NCBI GenBank assembly: GCA_947307255.1
Contig: CAMZIO010000001.1
Span: 1-64,000, forward strand
Length of the DNA: 64,000 nt
Reading direction: 5' to 3'
DNA from: an uncultured Clostridia bacterium
GTDB taxonomy: Bacteria > Bacillota > Clostridia > Oscillospirales > Oscillospiraceae
In this document: positions 36,765 through 43,951 of the stretch, piece by piece
Position numbering within the stretch: position 1 is the first letter of the stretch
Layout of the letters: every line of letters begins with the position of its first letter
Made by a program: the position numbers and the translations under genes
The notes under the pieces: model-generated
Told to the model about the DNA's origin: nothing
Seen by the model: the letters and a program-made list of their open reading frames with translations, nothing else
Databases searched by the model: none

Positions 36765-37292
36765 ATGGCTGAGAGCGCAAAATGGTATGTTGTCCATACC
36801 TACTCCGGTTATGAAAACGCTGTTAAGACCGCCATCGAGAAGTTCGTCGCCAACCGCCACCTGGAGGACATGATCGTCGATATCCAGATCCCCATGGAAA
36901 CCGTAACGGAGGTTACCGATTCCGGCGAGGTCAAGGAGGTCGAGCGCAAGGTCTTCCCCGGTTACGTCCTGGTTAAAATGGTCATGACGGACGACACCTG
37001 GCATTTGATCCGCAACATCCGCGGCGTAACCGGCTTCGTCGGTTCCGCCAACAACGCCATCCCCCTCACGGAGGAGGAAGTCCTGGCGCTCGGCGTGGAA
37101 AAGCACGAGATCATCGTGCGCTACAACGTCGGCGATCAGGTCAAAATCACGGACGGCCCCCTTGCATCCTTCCTCGGTACGGTGGAAGAGATCGACGCCG
37201 AGAAGAACAAGGTGTGCGTGGTCGTGTCCATGTTCGGACGCGAGACGCCGGTCGAGCTGGAGCTCGATCAGGTCGAGGTCGTGGAATCGTAA
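36765..37292 (+). CDS. nusG: transcription termination/antitermination factor NusG
   Basis: A 175-residue NusG. The NGN domain begins with KWYVVHTYSGYENAVKT and holds FPGYVLVKMVM and a GVTGFVG loop; the C-terminal KOW domain has GDQVKITDGPLASFLGTV-like sequence and VSMFGRETPVELE. GGAGCG precedes the ATG. It binds RNA polymerase and couples it to ribosomes or Rho. Confidence 0.97.
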   Translation: MAESAKWYVVHTYSGYENAVKTAIEKFVANRHLEDMIVDIQIPMETVTEVTDSGEVKEVERKVFPGYVLVKMVMTDDTWHLIRNIRGVTGFVGSANNAIPLTEEEVLALGVEKHEIIVRYNVGDQVKITDGPLASFLGTVEEIDAEKNKVCVVVSMFGRETPVELELDQVEVVES

Positions 37293-37330
37293 ATATCGCC
37301 AAATGCGATCAGCCGGGTTCCCCGGCAAAC

Positions 37331-37391
37331 GTGGGAGAGACGCGCGTGCGTCTCGCCAAGGGCGGCACGACGCTGGTTCGGCCGTTACCAC
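37331..37391 (+). promoter_or_regulatory. possible ribosomal-protein leader before rplK
   Basis: GTGG (37331-37334) can pair with CCAC (37388-37391), enclosing a perfect 7-bp hairpin (37337-37343 with 37348-37354). A GTGGGAG ... CCGTTACCACA frame before rplK recurs in Firmicutes and may be an L1-binding site; this identification is from memory of the pattern, not from a search. Confidence 0.4.
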
Positions 37392-37414
37392 ATCAATAAA
37401 AGGAGGTGCCTTCC

Positions 37415-37840
37415 ATGGCACAGAAAGTAGTCGGTTACGTTAAGCTGCAGATTCCTGCAGGCAAAGCAACTCCCGCGCCCCCTGTCGGCCCCGCGCTCGG
37501 TCAGCACGGCGTCAACATCGCGGCTTTCACGAAGGAATTTAACGAGCGCACCAAGAATGACATGGGGCTGATTATCCCCGTCGTCATCACCGTGTACGCG
37601 GACCGTTCCTTCAGCTTTATCACCAAGACTCCCCCTGCGGCGGTTCTGATCAAGAAGGAATGCAACATCGAGTCTGGCTCCGGCGTCCCCAACAAGACCA
37701 AGGTCGCTCAGATTTCCAAGGCTTCCCTCCAGAAGATCGCCGAGATGAAGATGCGTGATCTCAACGCTGCAAGCCTTGAGGCCGCCATGAGCATGATCGC
37801 CGGCACCGCACGCTCCATGGGCGTTACCGTCGAAGAATAA
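37415..37840 (+). CDS. rplK: 50S ribosomal protein L11
   Basis: A 141-residue L11, the standard length, with [20 protein letters not shown] at the start and the RNA-binding C-terminal domain ([26 protein letters not shown]). ATG 37415 with AAAGGAGGTG upstream is used rather than an in-frame start three codons earlier. Confidence 0.98.
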   Translation: MAQKVVGYVKLQIPAGKATPAPPVGPALGQHGVNIAAFTKEFNERTKNDMGLIIPVVITVYADRSFSFITKTPPAAVLIKKECNIESGSGVPNKTKVAQISKASLQKIAEMKMRDLNAASLEAAMSMIAGTARSMGVTVEE

Positions 37841-37854
37841 GGGAGGGTGTAACA

Positions 37855-38544
37855 ATGTTTAGAGGTAAGAAGTACAAAGACGCTGCCAAGCAGATCGAAA
37901 AGAATACCCAGTACGAGGCCATGGAAGGCTTCGGCCTGATTTGCAAGACCGCTTCCGCCAAGTTCGACGAGACGGTTGAGCTGCACGTCAAGCTCGGCGT
38001 TGACTCCCGTCATGCCGACCAGCAGGTCCGCGGCGCCATCGTTCTCCCCAACGGCACCGGTAAAACCGCCCGCGTCCTCGTGTTCGCCAAGGGCGACAAG
38101 GCTGACGCTGCCCGTGAGGCCGGCGCCGACTATGTCGGCGATATGGACATGGTCGAGAAGATCCAGAAGGAAAACTGGTTCGACTTCGACGTCGTCGTCG
38201 CTTCCCCCGACATGATGGGTGTTGTCGGTCGTCTGGGTAAGGTTCTGGGCCCCAAGGGCCTGATGCCGTCCCCCAAGGCCGGTACCGTGTCTCCTGACGT
38301 GGCCAAGGCCGTCAAGGAAGTCAAGGCCGGTAAGGTTGAGTATCGTCTCGACAAGACCAACATCATCCACTGCCCGATCGGCAAGGTCTCCTTCGGCCCC
38401 GAGAAGCTCACCGAGAACTACAATGCTCTCATGGGCGCCATCATCAAGGCCAAGCCCGCCGCCGCCAAGGGCCAGTATATCAAGTCCTGCGTCGCCGCCT
38501 CCACCATGGGCCCCGGCGTCAAGATGGCCACCGCGAAGCTCTAA
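37855..38544 (+). CDS. rplA: 50S ribosomal protein L1
   Basis: A 229-residue L1 with the family blocks [34 protein letters not shown], and [28 protein letters not shown] lies before the start. It forms the L1 stalk and is often the autogenous repressor of rplK-rplA. The coding sequence ends 14 bp after rplK's neighbour spacing pattern and is followed by a long structured spacer. Confidence 0.98.
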   Translation: MFRGKKYKDAAKQIEKNTQYEAMEGFGLICKTASAKFDETVELHVKLGVDSRHADQQVRGAIVLPNGTGKTARVLVFAKGDKADAAREAGADYVGDMDMVEKIQKENWFDFDVVVASPDMMGVVGRLGKVLGPKGLMPSPKAGTVSPDVAKAVKEVKAGKVEYRLDKTNIIHCPIGKVSFGPEKLTENYNALMGAIIKAKPAAAKGQYIKSCVAASTMGPGVKMATAKL

Positions 38545-38550
38545 GACATT

Positions 38551-38711
38551 TCAAGAAAGCGCAAGCGCTTTCTTGAGGATTGTCTCGCTGCGCTTCCCGC
38601 ACGCCAAAGGCGCACGGGCGCTGCGCGCAAAGTGTTTTTTCTGACGCGCAGGCGACAGAAAAAACGGTTTGAAATATCCAGGATCTTCTGATGCTGGATG
38701 AAGCGAGACAA
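38551..38711 (+). other. strongly structured intergenic element between rplA and the L10 promoter
   Basis: First comes a 12-bp perfect hairpin (38551-38562 with 38565-38576) that may end the rplKA transcript. Then a 10-bp inverted repeat, TTGTCTCGCT at 38580-38589 and its complement at 38702-38711, encloses further hairpins: GTTTTTTCTG/CAGAAAAAAC (38634-38643 with 38656-38665) and ATCCAG/CTGGAT (38676-38681 with 38694-38699). It codes for nothing I can see; it could be a small RNA-like fold or a short mobile palindromic repeat. Confidence 0.5.
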
Positions 38712-38728
38712 AAAATCAATATTTGGGG

Positions 38729-38757
38729 TTGACAAGCTTGCCAGCCTTGAATATAAT
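38729..38757 (+). promoter_or_regulatory. promoter of rplJ-rplL
   Basis: TTGACA (38729-38734), 17 bp, TATAAT (38752-38757): full consensus, followed by the L10 leader. Confidence 0.88.
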
Positions 38758-38769
38758 ATTAGTCGCGTT

Positions 38770-38838
38770 CCAAAGACAGCAGGTGCGGCTTGCCGCGTAA
38801 ATCCTGCCGAGGATGGCAAATCGTTATGATTGCTTACA
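38770..38838 (+). promoter_or_regulatory. ribosomal protein L10 leader
   Basis: The stretch contains AGACAGCAGGTGC and AAATCCTGCCGAGG, the conserved strands of the L10 leader RNA (Rfam L10_leader), which binds the L10-L12 complex. It lies between the promoter and an attenuator hairpin, in front of rplJ, as in Bacillus. Confidence 0.85.
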
Positions 38839-38879
38839 CCGTCCTCGTGCCTTTCGACATGAGGACGGTTTCCTTTTTA
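38839..38879 (+). terminator. attenuator of the rplJL leader
   Basis: An 8-bp stem CCGTCCTC (38839-38846) with GAGGACGG (38861-38868), then TTTCCTTTTT. It lies right after the L10 leader and can cut off transcription of rplJ-rplL when L10-L12 is in excess. Confidence 0.8.
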
Positions 38880-38942
38880 GAACGCTTCTGTTTCCCCCGA
38901 TGCGCGCGGCGCATCACAAATCCAATGGAGGTGAAATCAAGA

Positions 38943-39473
38943 ATGCCTAACGCAAAAGTTCTGTCTGAAAAGCAGGCGATCGTGGCCTCTCTTACCGAGA
39001 AGCTGCAGGGCGCGGCTGCCGGTCTGATCGTGGATTACAAGGGCATCACCGTCGCGGAGGATACCGCTCTTCGCGCCGAGTGCCGTAAGAACGAGATCGA
39101 GTATGCAGTCGTGAAGAACACCCTGCTTCGCTTTGCTTTCAACAACGTCGGCTTGAGCGAGCTTGATGAAAAACTCAATGGCACCACGTCTCTGGCCATC
39201 GCCAGCGATCCCGTTGCTCCGGCGCGTGTGATTGCCGACTATGCCAAGAAGCTTGGCGACCGGTTTGAAATCAAGGGCGGGTTCATGGATGGCAAGGTCA
39301 TCGACTTGAACACCATCAACGCTCTGGCTGCGATCCCCGCACTGCCCGTGCTGCAGGCGCAGGTCCTGGGTACCATGCTGGCGCCCATTTCCGGTCTTGC
39401 CTGCGTACTCAAGCAGATCGCAGAGAAGAATGGCGCGCCTGCGGAAGCGGCCGCCGAAGCTGCCGCTGAATAA
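38943..39473 (+). CDS. rplJ: 50S ribosomal protein L10
   Basis: A 176-residue L10 starting MPNAKVLSEKQAIVASL, with the core GLIVDYKGITVAEDTALR and KNTLLRFA, and C-terminal helices that carry L7/L12 dimers. It ends in an Ala/Glu-rich tail. GGAGGTG is upstream. It is very likely autoregulated through the leader at 38770-38879. Confidence 0.97.
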   Translation: MPNAKVLSEKQAIVASLTEKLQGAAAGLIVDYKGITVAEDTALRAECRKNEIEYAVVKNTLLRFAFNNVGLSELDEKLNGTTSLAIASDPVAPARVIADYAKKLGDRFEIKGGFMDGKVIDLNTINALAAIPALPVLQAQVLGTMLAPISGLACVLKQIAEKNGAPAEAAAEAAAE

Positions 39474-39527
39474 GCGCAGCGCCATACCAATCAAAAAACA
39501 ACAAATCTTATCAGGAGGATCATTACA

Positions 39528-39896
39528 ATGAGCGAGAAGATTACTGCTATGATCGAAGAAATCAAGGGCTTGACCGTTCTGGAGCTGTCTGAGCTTGTCC
39601 ACGCCCTCGAGGAAGAGTTCGGCGTTTCCGCCGCCGCTATGGCTGCCCCCGCTGCCGCTGCCGCTCCCGCCGCTGAGGAGAAGACCGAGTTTGACGTCGT
39701 CCTGGCCAGCTTCGACGCTGCCGCCAAGATCAAGGTCATCAAGGTTGTCCGCGAGATCACCGGTCTGGGCCTGGCTGAGGCCAAGGCTTTCGTCGAGTCC
39801 GCTCCTAAGGCCATCAAGGAAGCCGTCTCCAAGGACGACGCCGAGGCTCTCAAGAAGCAGATCGAAGAGGCCGGCGGTAAGGTCGAGATCAAGTAA
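39528..39896 (+). CDS. rplL: 50S ribosomal protein L7/L12
   Basis: A 122-residue L7/L12: N-terminal dimer domain ([19 protein letters not shown]), an Ala/Pro hinge, and the factor-binding C-terminal domain ([35 protein letters not shown]). AGGAGGA precedes the start. Codon use is strongly biased as for other highly expressed genes. Unlike most Firmicutes, it is followed by a terminator and not by rpoB. Confidence 0.98.
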   Translation: MSEKITAMIEEIKGLTVLELSELVHALEEEFGVSAAAMAAPAAAAAPAAEEKTEFDVVLASFDAAAKIKVIKVVREITGLGLAEAKAFVESAPKAIKEAVSKDDAEALKKQIEEAGGKVEIK

Positions 39897-39913
39897 TTTC
39901 ACCCAACCATGGG

Positions 39914-39946
39914 AAAAGCGCACGCCCTGCGGCGTGCGCTTTTTTT
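39914..39946 (+). terminator. terminator of rplJ-rplL
   Basis: A 13-bp stem (39914-39926 with 39931-39943), loop CTGC, with seven T starting at 39940. It isolates the ribosomal genes from the accessory region. Confidence 0.92.
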
Positions 39947-39966
39947 GCGCCGTCGCGCGGCGCAGT

Positions 39967-40072
39967 TTGGCGCGGGTATGAGAGACACGAAAACGGAGAA
40001 TTCGTTTGTCAAAAAATATTTAATGATTTTCGATAAAAAATACTTGACAAACATATTGAACCGTGGTATGCT
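39967..40072 (+). repeat. 106-bp direct repeat, left copy
   Basis: Identical to 42894-42999 except for one base (A at 40059, G at 42986). It contains an EcoRI-like GAATTC, a 9-bp inverted repeat GTTTGTCAA (40004-40012)/TTGACAAAC (40044-40052), and a complete promoter. The repeat ends exactly at the last base of the -10 hexamer; sequences then diverge. The segment between the two copies is A+T-rich and carries the thioesterase/ABC module. Confidence 0.97.
40044..40072 (+). promoter_or_regulatory. promoter in the left repeat copy
   Basis: TTGACA (40044-40049), 17 bp, TATGCT (40067-40072). The -35 is one arm of the inverted repeat, so a repressor bound there would block it. It would drive the gene remnant, thioesterase and ABC genes. 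Confidence 0.75.
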
Positions 40073-40398
40073 CGGAAGCGTCCATCGACCAGCAGTTCCA
40101 GTCATTCAGGCAGGCATTTGAGAAAGCGGAAGGCATCCGCACAGGTACAGAATCTTTTCGGAATGAAGTATATGATACGGAAAAGGTAACAGTGGATGGA
40201 ACCATTCTCAAATTTTTATATTCTCAAACAGAAGGAGAACTAAAGTATCTTGTTTTGGGAGAGGATATTTTTGATGTGCTGCTGTTGGAATATAAATCCT
40301 TTGATGATTGGTTTGTTATACCGAGCGATTATAAGAAAAAAGGAGTACTGGAAATGGTCAAGATGCTGATAAAACTTGGCCCGGTCTTCGGAAAATAA
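40073..40398 (+). pseudogene. gene remnant lacking its 5' end, unknown family
   Basis: A frame stays open from inside the repeat to 40398 and codes for about 110 residues (QQFQSFRQAFEKAEG, later VDGTILKFLYSQTEGELKY and SFDDWFVIPSDYKKKG). The only start codon near the beginning is a GTG at 40063 that lies in the promoter itself, and the next in-frame ATG is close to the end. The coding sequence therefore begins abruptly at the repeat edge, as expected if the repeat replaced the front of a longer gene. A+T-rich codon use matches the following genes. I do not recognise the family. Confidence 0.55.
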
Positions 40399-40413
40399 AA
40401 AAACGTATCATGT

Positions 40414-41172
40414 TTGCGCTGTTTCAACCGCACAGAAGAGAAGGAATGCTTTATCACGACAATCTATGCTGTTCCATATGCGATGGGTTCGGCCGCGGCT
40501 TTCTTACCGCTTAAGGCACAGTTAGAAGGCTGCTATCGCCTTGTACCCTTGGAAATGGCCGGACATAGCGAGCGATGTATGGAGCCGTGTTTTTCAACGA
40601 TCCAGGAGATCGCATCTGACGCGCTGAGGCAAATCAAACGGGACCTGGAAAGAACAGACGAATATTGTCTCTTGGGCTACAGCATGGGGGCGTTGGTTTG
40701 CTATGAACTATACTATATGTTAAAGAATACTGTCGGCAGACTGCCCAAGCATATGTTCCTGATCGCATCCGGACCGCCTCATTGGGACAGAAAAATGAAG
40801 GATTACAAGGATGCGGAAAAACAGGAAATCATTGACTATATCAAACAATTAAACGGGACCGATTCGGAATTGTTGGAATGCGATGAGATGCTGGATTATT
40901 TGCTTCCAATCGCCAGAAATGATTTTTCTGCGATTTATCATTATGTTCCCACGGTATCAGACGAAAAGATAACGTGTCCGGCATGTGTTTATTACGGCAA
41001 AAACGACAATGAGATACAAAACTGTGTTTTGGAATGGTCACGGTATTTTGAAAAGAAAGTGAAATTTGTCTGTTTTAGCGGGGACCACTTCTTTATGTTT
41101 CGCAGTCAATCCTCTCTGAGAAGCGTTGCTATGGAAATCATTACAGCAATGAAAGCTGACATTGTACTATAA
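40414..41172 (+). CDS. type II thioesterase (GrsT-like)
   Basis: About 250 residues of an alpha/beta-hydrolase thioesterase that clears stalled acyl groups from nonribosomal-peptide or polyketide carrier proteins. Family landmarks: VPYAMGSAAAFLPL near the start, PLEMAGHSER, the nucleophile elbow GYSMGALVCYEL (Ser about residue 90), the Asp region VYYGKNDNE, and the His in FSGDHFFMF. The start is uncertain: the frame opens at a TTG (40414) with no clear ribosome site, so a few N-terminal residues may be wrong. Codons are A+T-rich, unlike the flanking core genes. It is followed by a BcrAB-like transporter but no synthetase. Confidence 0.82.
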   Translation: MRCFNRTEEKECFITTIYAVPYAMGSAAAFLPLKAQLEGCYRLVPLEMAGHSERCMEPCFSTIQEIASDALRQIKRDLERTDEYCLLGYSMGALVCYELYYMLKNTVGRLPKHMFLIASGPPHWDRKMKDYKDAEKQEIIDYIKQLNGTDSELLECDEMLDYLLPIARNDFSAIYHYVPTVSDEKITCPACVYYGKNDNEIQNCVLEWSRYFEKKVKFVCFSGDHFFMFRSQSSLRSVAMEIITAMKADIVL

Positions 41173-41193
41173 TTTTTTGTGGAGGTATCAGAT

Positions 41194-42114
41194 ATGGGTA
41201 CAAATGTGCTTCAATTAACGAATATCAATAAACAATTTGGCACATTTCATGCGCTTACAAATGTGAATCTGAATATCGAAAAAGGGAAAATATACGGATT
41301 CATCGGAAAGAACGGGGCTGGCAAGACAACGCTCATGAGGGTTATCAGCGGAATGTCGTTCCCCACATCCGGCTCCATTGAGCTTTTTGGAAAAACGGAA
41401 ACAAAGGCTATCTGCAAAGAGCGCGAGAAGATCGGGGTCTTGCTGGAAGATCGCGGCGTTTCGCCTGATTTTACGGCAGTGCAGAACCTGAAAATGCAAA
41501 TGATCCTCAAGGGGATCCGGGATAACGCTCGCATCAAAGAAGTGCTTGAAATTGTTGGGCTGACAAATACCGGTTCCAAAAAACTAAAGGAGTTTTCCCT
41601 CGGAATGCGGAGAAGACTCACTTTAGCGGCAACGCTGCTTTCCAAGCCGGAATTTTTGATCCTTGACGAGCCCACAAATGGTCTTGACCCGGTCGGCATT
41701 AAAGATATTCGTGACTTGCTGCATAAAATCAGTCAGGAGCAGGGAACGACGATCATGATATCGAGCCATATCTTGCGGGAACTGTATGAGGTCGCAACAG
41801 ATTTTATTTTCATTGATTCCGGGGTGATTATGGGGGAAATCAGCAAAGAGCAGCTCTATAAAAAAATGGAGAGCAAGTTCATCATCCGGTCAAAGGAAAC
41901 GGGGAAGATCCTCAACACCTTTAAGGAACATGGGATGGGAGAGAAAGTCACTGTCAGTGGGGATACGATCACCATGTCCGGAAACGATACCGATGAAGAA
42001 ACGCTGAGTTCCTTGCTGCACGAGTCAGGAGCGGTGCTGCTGGAATATACGCAGACAAAGGAGACATTAGAGTCCTATTTTATCAATCTGATTGGAGGGA
42101 GACACGATGCGTAA
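41194..42114 (+). CDS. ABC transporter ATP-binding protein, BcrA/antibiotic-export type
   Basis: A 306-residue ATPase. Walker A GKNGAGKTT lies at about residues 40-48, the signature is FSLGMRRRL, Walker B ends LILDEPTNGLDP, and the switch His is in SSHILREL. The C-terminal extension of about 90 residues is as in BcrA and lantibiotic-immunity ATPases. ATG 41194 has GGAGG eight bases upstream. It overlaps the permease by 8 bp. With the upstream thioesterase it suggests export of, or self-protection against, a peptide-like antibiotic. Confidence 0.88.
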   Translation: MGTNVLQLTNINKQFGTFHALTNVNLNIEKGKIYGFIGKNGAGKTTLMRVISGMSFPTSGSIELFGKTETKAICKEREKIGVLLEDRGVSPDFTAVQNLKMQMILKGIRDNARIKEVLEIVGLTNTGSKKLKEFSLGMRRRLTLAATLLSKPEFLILDEPTNGLDPVGIKDIRDLLHKISQEQGTTIMISSHILRELYEVATDFIFIDSGVIMGEISKEQLYKKMESKFIIRSKETGKILNTFKEHGMGEKVTVSGDTITMSGNDTDEETLSSLLHESGAVLLEYTQTKETLESYFINLIGGRHDA

Positions 42115-42850
42115 ACTTGTCAGATATGATGTTTATCGTGCTTTTCATCAGGCCAGTACCTATGTTTTATTAGCAATTACACTGGTTTTGACTGTGTTCA
42201 CTGTCGGGGATGTCACGTTCTTCTCCGAGGAGCCGAGCAGCGATTTGGTATTTACCTATGTAAGTGCGTTGGCAAGCGGCAAGAATATCTTATTGATGCT
42301 GGCCGGGTGTCTGTGTGGTATGCTGATCGGAGAGGATTTTTCTGTCGGTTCTTACAGCTTAGCAGTCAGCTCAGGATACAGCAGATGGAAAATCGTTGGC
42401 GGCAGAACGATCAGCTGCTTCATCGTGATTTCTATCATGCTGGCAGAGTTTATGCTGGTTTCCTTGGCAGCCTCCATGGTTTATGTGAAAACCTTTACAG
42501 CTGGGGCTGTTCTGCGTATCATTGCCCTATCCATTCTGCATACCCTTCATTTCTGCATGATGAACATGATTTGTATCTTCATGGGCTTTGTTCTGAAGAA
42601 GAAAGTGAATGCGACTGTCGTCTGCTTGTTTATTGTTGTTCTGCTGTCCTCGCTGATCGGTACACTTTGCACAAAGGTTGAAAAGCTGACCCCGCTGTAC
42701 CTGAAAACTGTACCGGTAATCACATATACAATGTTCGGAGGAACTGAGAAAGCTCTTACCGTGGCAGGAAGCACACTGGTCTTTCTGCTCATAACCGCTG
42801 CGATTTTCTATGCGACTGGGAAGGTTTTTGAGAAGGAAGAGCTTGCGTAA
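42107..42850 (+). CDS. ABC-2 type permease, BcrB-like
   Basis: A 247-residue membrane protein with about six hydrophobic helices, the membrane partner of the overlapping ATPase. The start MRKLVRYDVYRAFHQASTY is typical of ABC-2 permeases of bacteriocin/bacitracin export systems. GGAGGGA precedes ATG 42107. The gene ends 43 bp before the right copy of the 106-bp repeat, and composition changes back to G+C-rich beyond it. Confidence 0.85.
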   Translation: MRKLVRYDVYRAFHQASTYVLLAITLVLTVFTVGDVTFFSEEPSSDLVFTYVSALASGKNILLMLAGCLCGMLIGEDFSVGSYSLAVSSGYSRWKIVGGRTISCFIVISIMLAEFMLVSLAASMVYVKTFTAGAVLRIIALSILHTLHFCMMNMICIFMGFVLKKKVNATVVCLFIVVLLSSLIGTLCTKVEKLTPLYLKTVPVITYTMFGGTEKALTVAGSTLVFLLITAAIFYATGKVFEKEELA

Positions 42851-42893
42851 TAAACAATCATGATTTGACCCGACAGGATTGCGCGGGCGCTGA

Positions 42894-42999
42894 TTGGCGC
42901 GGGTATGAGAGACACGAAAACGGAGAATTCGTTTGTCAAAAAATATTTAATGATTTTCGATAAAAAATACTTGACAAACATATTGGACCGTGGTATGCT
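42894..42999 (+). repeat. 106-bp direct repeat, right copy
   Basis: Second copy of the repeat at 39967-40072, offset by 2927 bp, with one mismatch. Here the promoter stands 31 bp before the DUF2975 gene with a normal leader and ribosome site, so this is likely the native setting. Confidence 0.97.
42971..42999 (+). promoter_or_regulatory. promoter of the DUF2975-HTH pair
   Basis: TTGACA (42971-42976), 17 bp, TATGCT (42994-42999), inside the right repeat copy. The inverted repeat arms GTTTGTCAA (42931-42939) and TTGACAAAC (42971-42979) are candidates for an operator of the HTH protein. Confidence 0.78.
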
Positions 43000-43029
43000 T
43001 GTACCATCAAAAGAAAGGAAGTGTTCCAC

Positions 43030-43599
43030 ATGGAAAAAATGAAAAGAATCGCAAAGGGTCTTGACGTGGTCAGTATTATCCTCTTCGTGATCCTTGCGGC
43101 GACCTTGGTGGCGCTCGCTGTCGGCGGGGTGGCGCTTTTTGCGGTGCATTTGAGATCAGAAGAATTGCTGATGCTGGAGGAAATCAGGCTCCCCGGCATC
43201 CCCGGAATCGTCGACGCGACGGTTACCGATCCTGCGGCGTTCGTTCGTTTTTGCATTGTCGGGCTGTTGCTGGGCGCCCTGTTTATGGTCGGGATGCTGT
43301 GGATTGTGCATATCATTCGCCGCATTCTCTCCCCGATGAAGGAGGGGCGGCCCTTTGCGGGCAGCGTCAGCCGCGATATCCGCACGCTGGGGTGGATTGA
43401 TCTTGGCTTTGGCGTCGTAAACATGATCATTTCGGGCGTCATGGGAGGGCTGCTGGCAAAAGCGGTGAGCGTTTCAAGCGGTTCGTACACGTTCCACTTC
43501 AGTCTGAACTTCCTGTTGATTGCGGCGGTGCTGTTCCTATTTTCTTACATTTTCCACTATGGCGAGATGCTCCAGCAGCAGGCGGACGAGACGTTGTGA
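43030..43599 (+). CDS. DUF2975 family membrane protein
   Basis: A 189-residue protein with four hydrophobic helices (about residues 12-35, 74-97, 118-140, 155-177), consistent with DUF2975 (YoaS-like). Such proteins are usually coded together with a small Cro/CI-type regulator, as here. Their role is unknown; a membrane sensor or anti-regulator is often supposed. AAAGGAAG stands before ATG 43030. The regulator gene follows after 15 bp. Confidence 0.82.
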   Translation: MEKMKRIAKGLDVVSIILFVILAATLVALAVGGVALFAVHLRSEELLMLEEIRLPGIPGIVDATVTDPAAFVRFCIVGLLLGALFMVGMLWIVHIIRRILSPMKEGRPFAGSVSRDIRTLGWIDLGFGVVNMIISGVMGGLLAKAVSVSSGSYTFHFSLNFLLIAAVLFLFSYIFHYGEMLQQQADETL

Positions 43600-43614
43600 G
43601 GAGGCGGGCGTCGT

Positions 43615-43833
43615 ATGATTATCCTTCGTTTGGACCGGGTCATGGCGGACCGCAAGATATCGCTCAACGACCTGGCGGCCCAGGTGGGCATCTCCAACGT
43701 CAATCTCTCCAACATCAAAACGGGTAAGATCAGCGCGATCCGTTTTTCCACGCTCAACGCGATCTGCCGTGTGCTGAACTGTCAGCCGGGCGATATTCTG
43801 GAATATCAGACCGACGATTCCGCCGCCGGGTGA
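43615..43833 (+). CDS. Cro/CI-type HTH regulator, YozG-like
   Basis: A 72-residue DNA-binding protein. Its helix-turn-helix reads LNDLAAQVGISNVNLSNIKT (about residues 18-37), followed by FSTLNAICRVLNCQPGDIL, as in YozG-type regulators paired with DUF2975 proteins. GAGGAGG precedes the ATG. It probably controls its own promoter in the 106-bp repeat and, through the second copy, the thioesterase/ABC module. Confidence 0.88.
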   Translation: MIILRLDRVMADRKISLNDLAAQVGISNVNLSNIKTGKISAIRFSTLNAICRVLNCQPGDILEYQTDDSAAG

Positions 43834-43863
43834 GGCTTTTGGTACGAGAAAAGGACAAAAGGC

Positions 43864-43892
43864 TTTCTTTCCCGCAGGAGCTGTGCTATACT
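43864..43892 (+). promoter_or_regulatory. probable promoter of the EamA-MGMT-Nudix genes
   Basis: An extended -10, TGC then TATACT (43887-43892), with a poor -35 (TTTCTT, 43864-43869) 17 bp upstream. Confidence 0.45.
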
Positions 43893-43951
43893 GTAAAAAA
43901 CGTCCGCGCGGCGCGCGGATAGCGCAGACGGACTGACTTTTGGGGGATTTT

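Noticed and set aside
39967-43000. An insertion sequence or integrative element with its own recombinase
   Set aside because: No transposase, integrase or terminal inverted repeats could be found in or around the module; only the direct repeats are seen.
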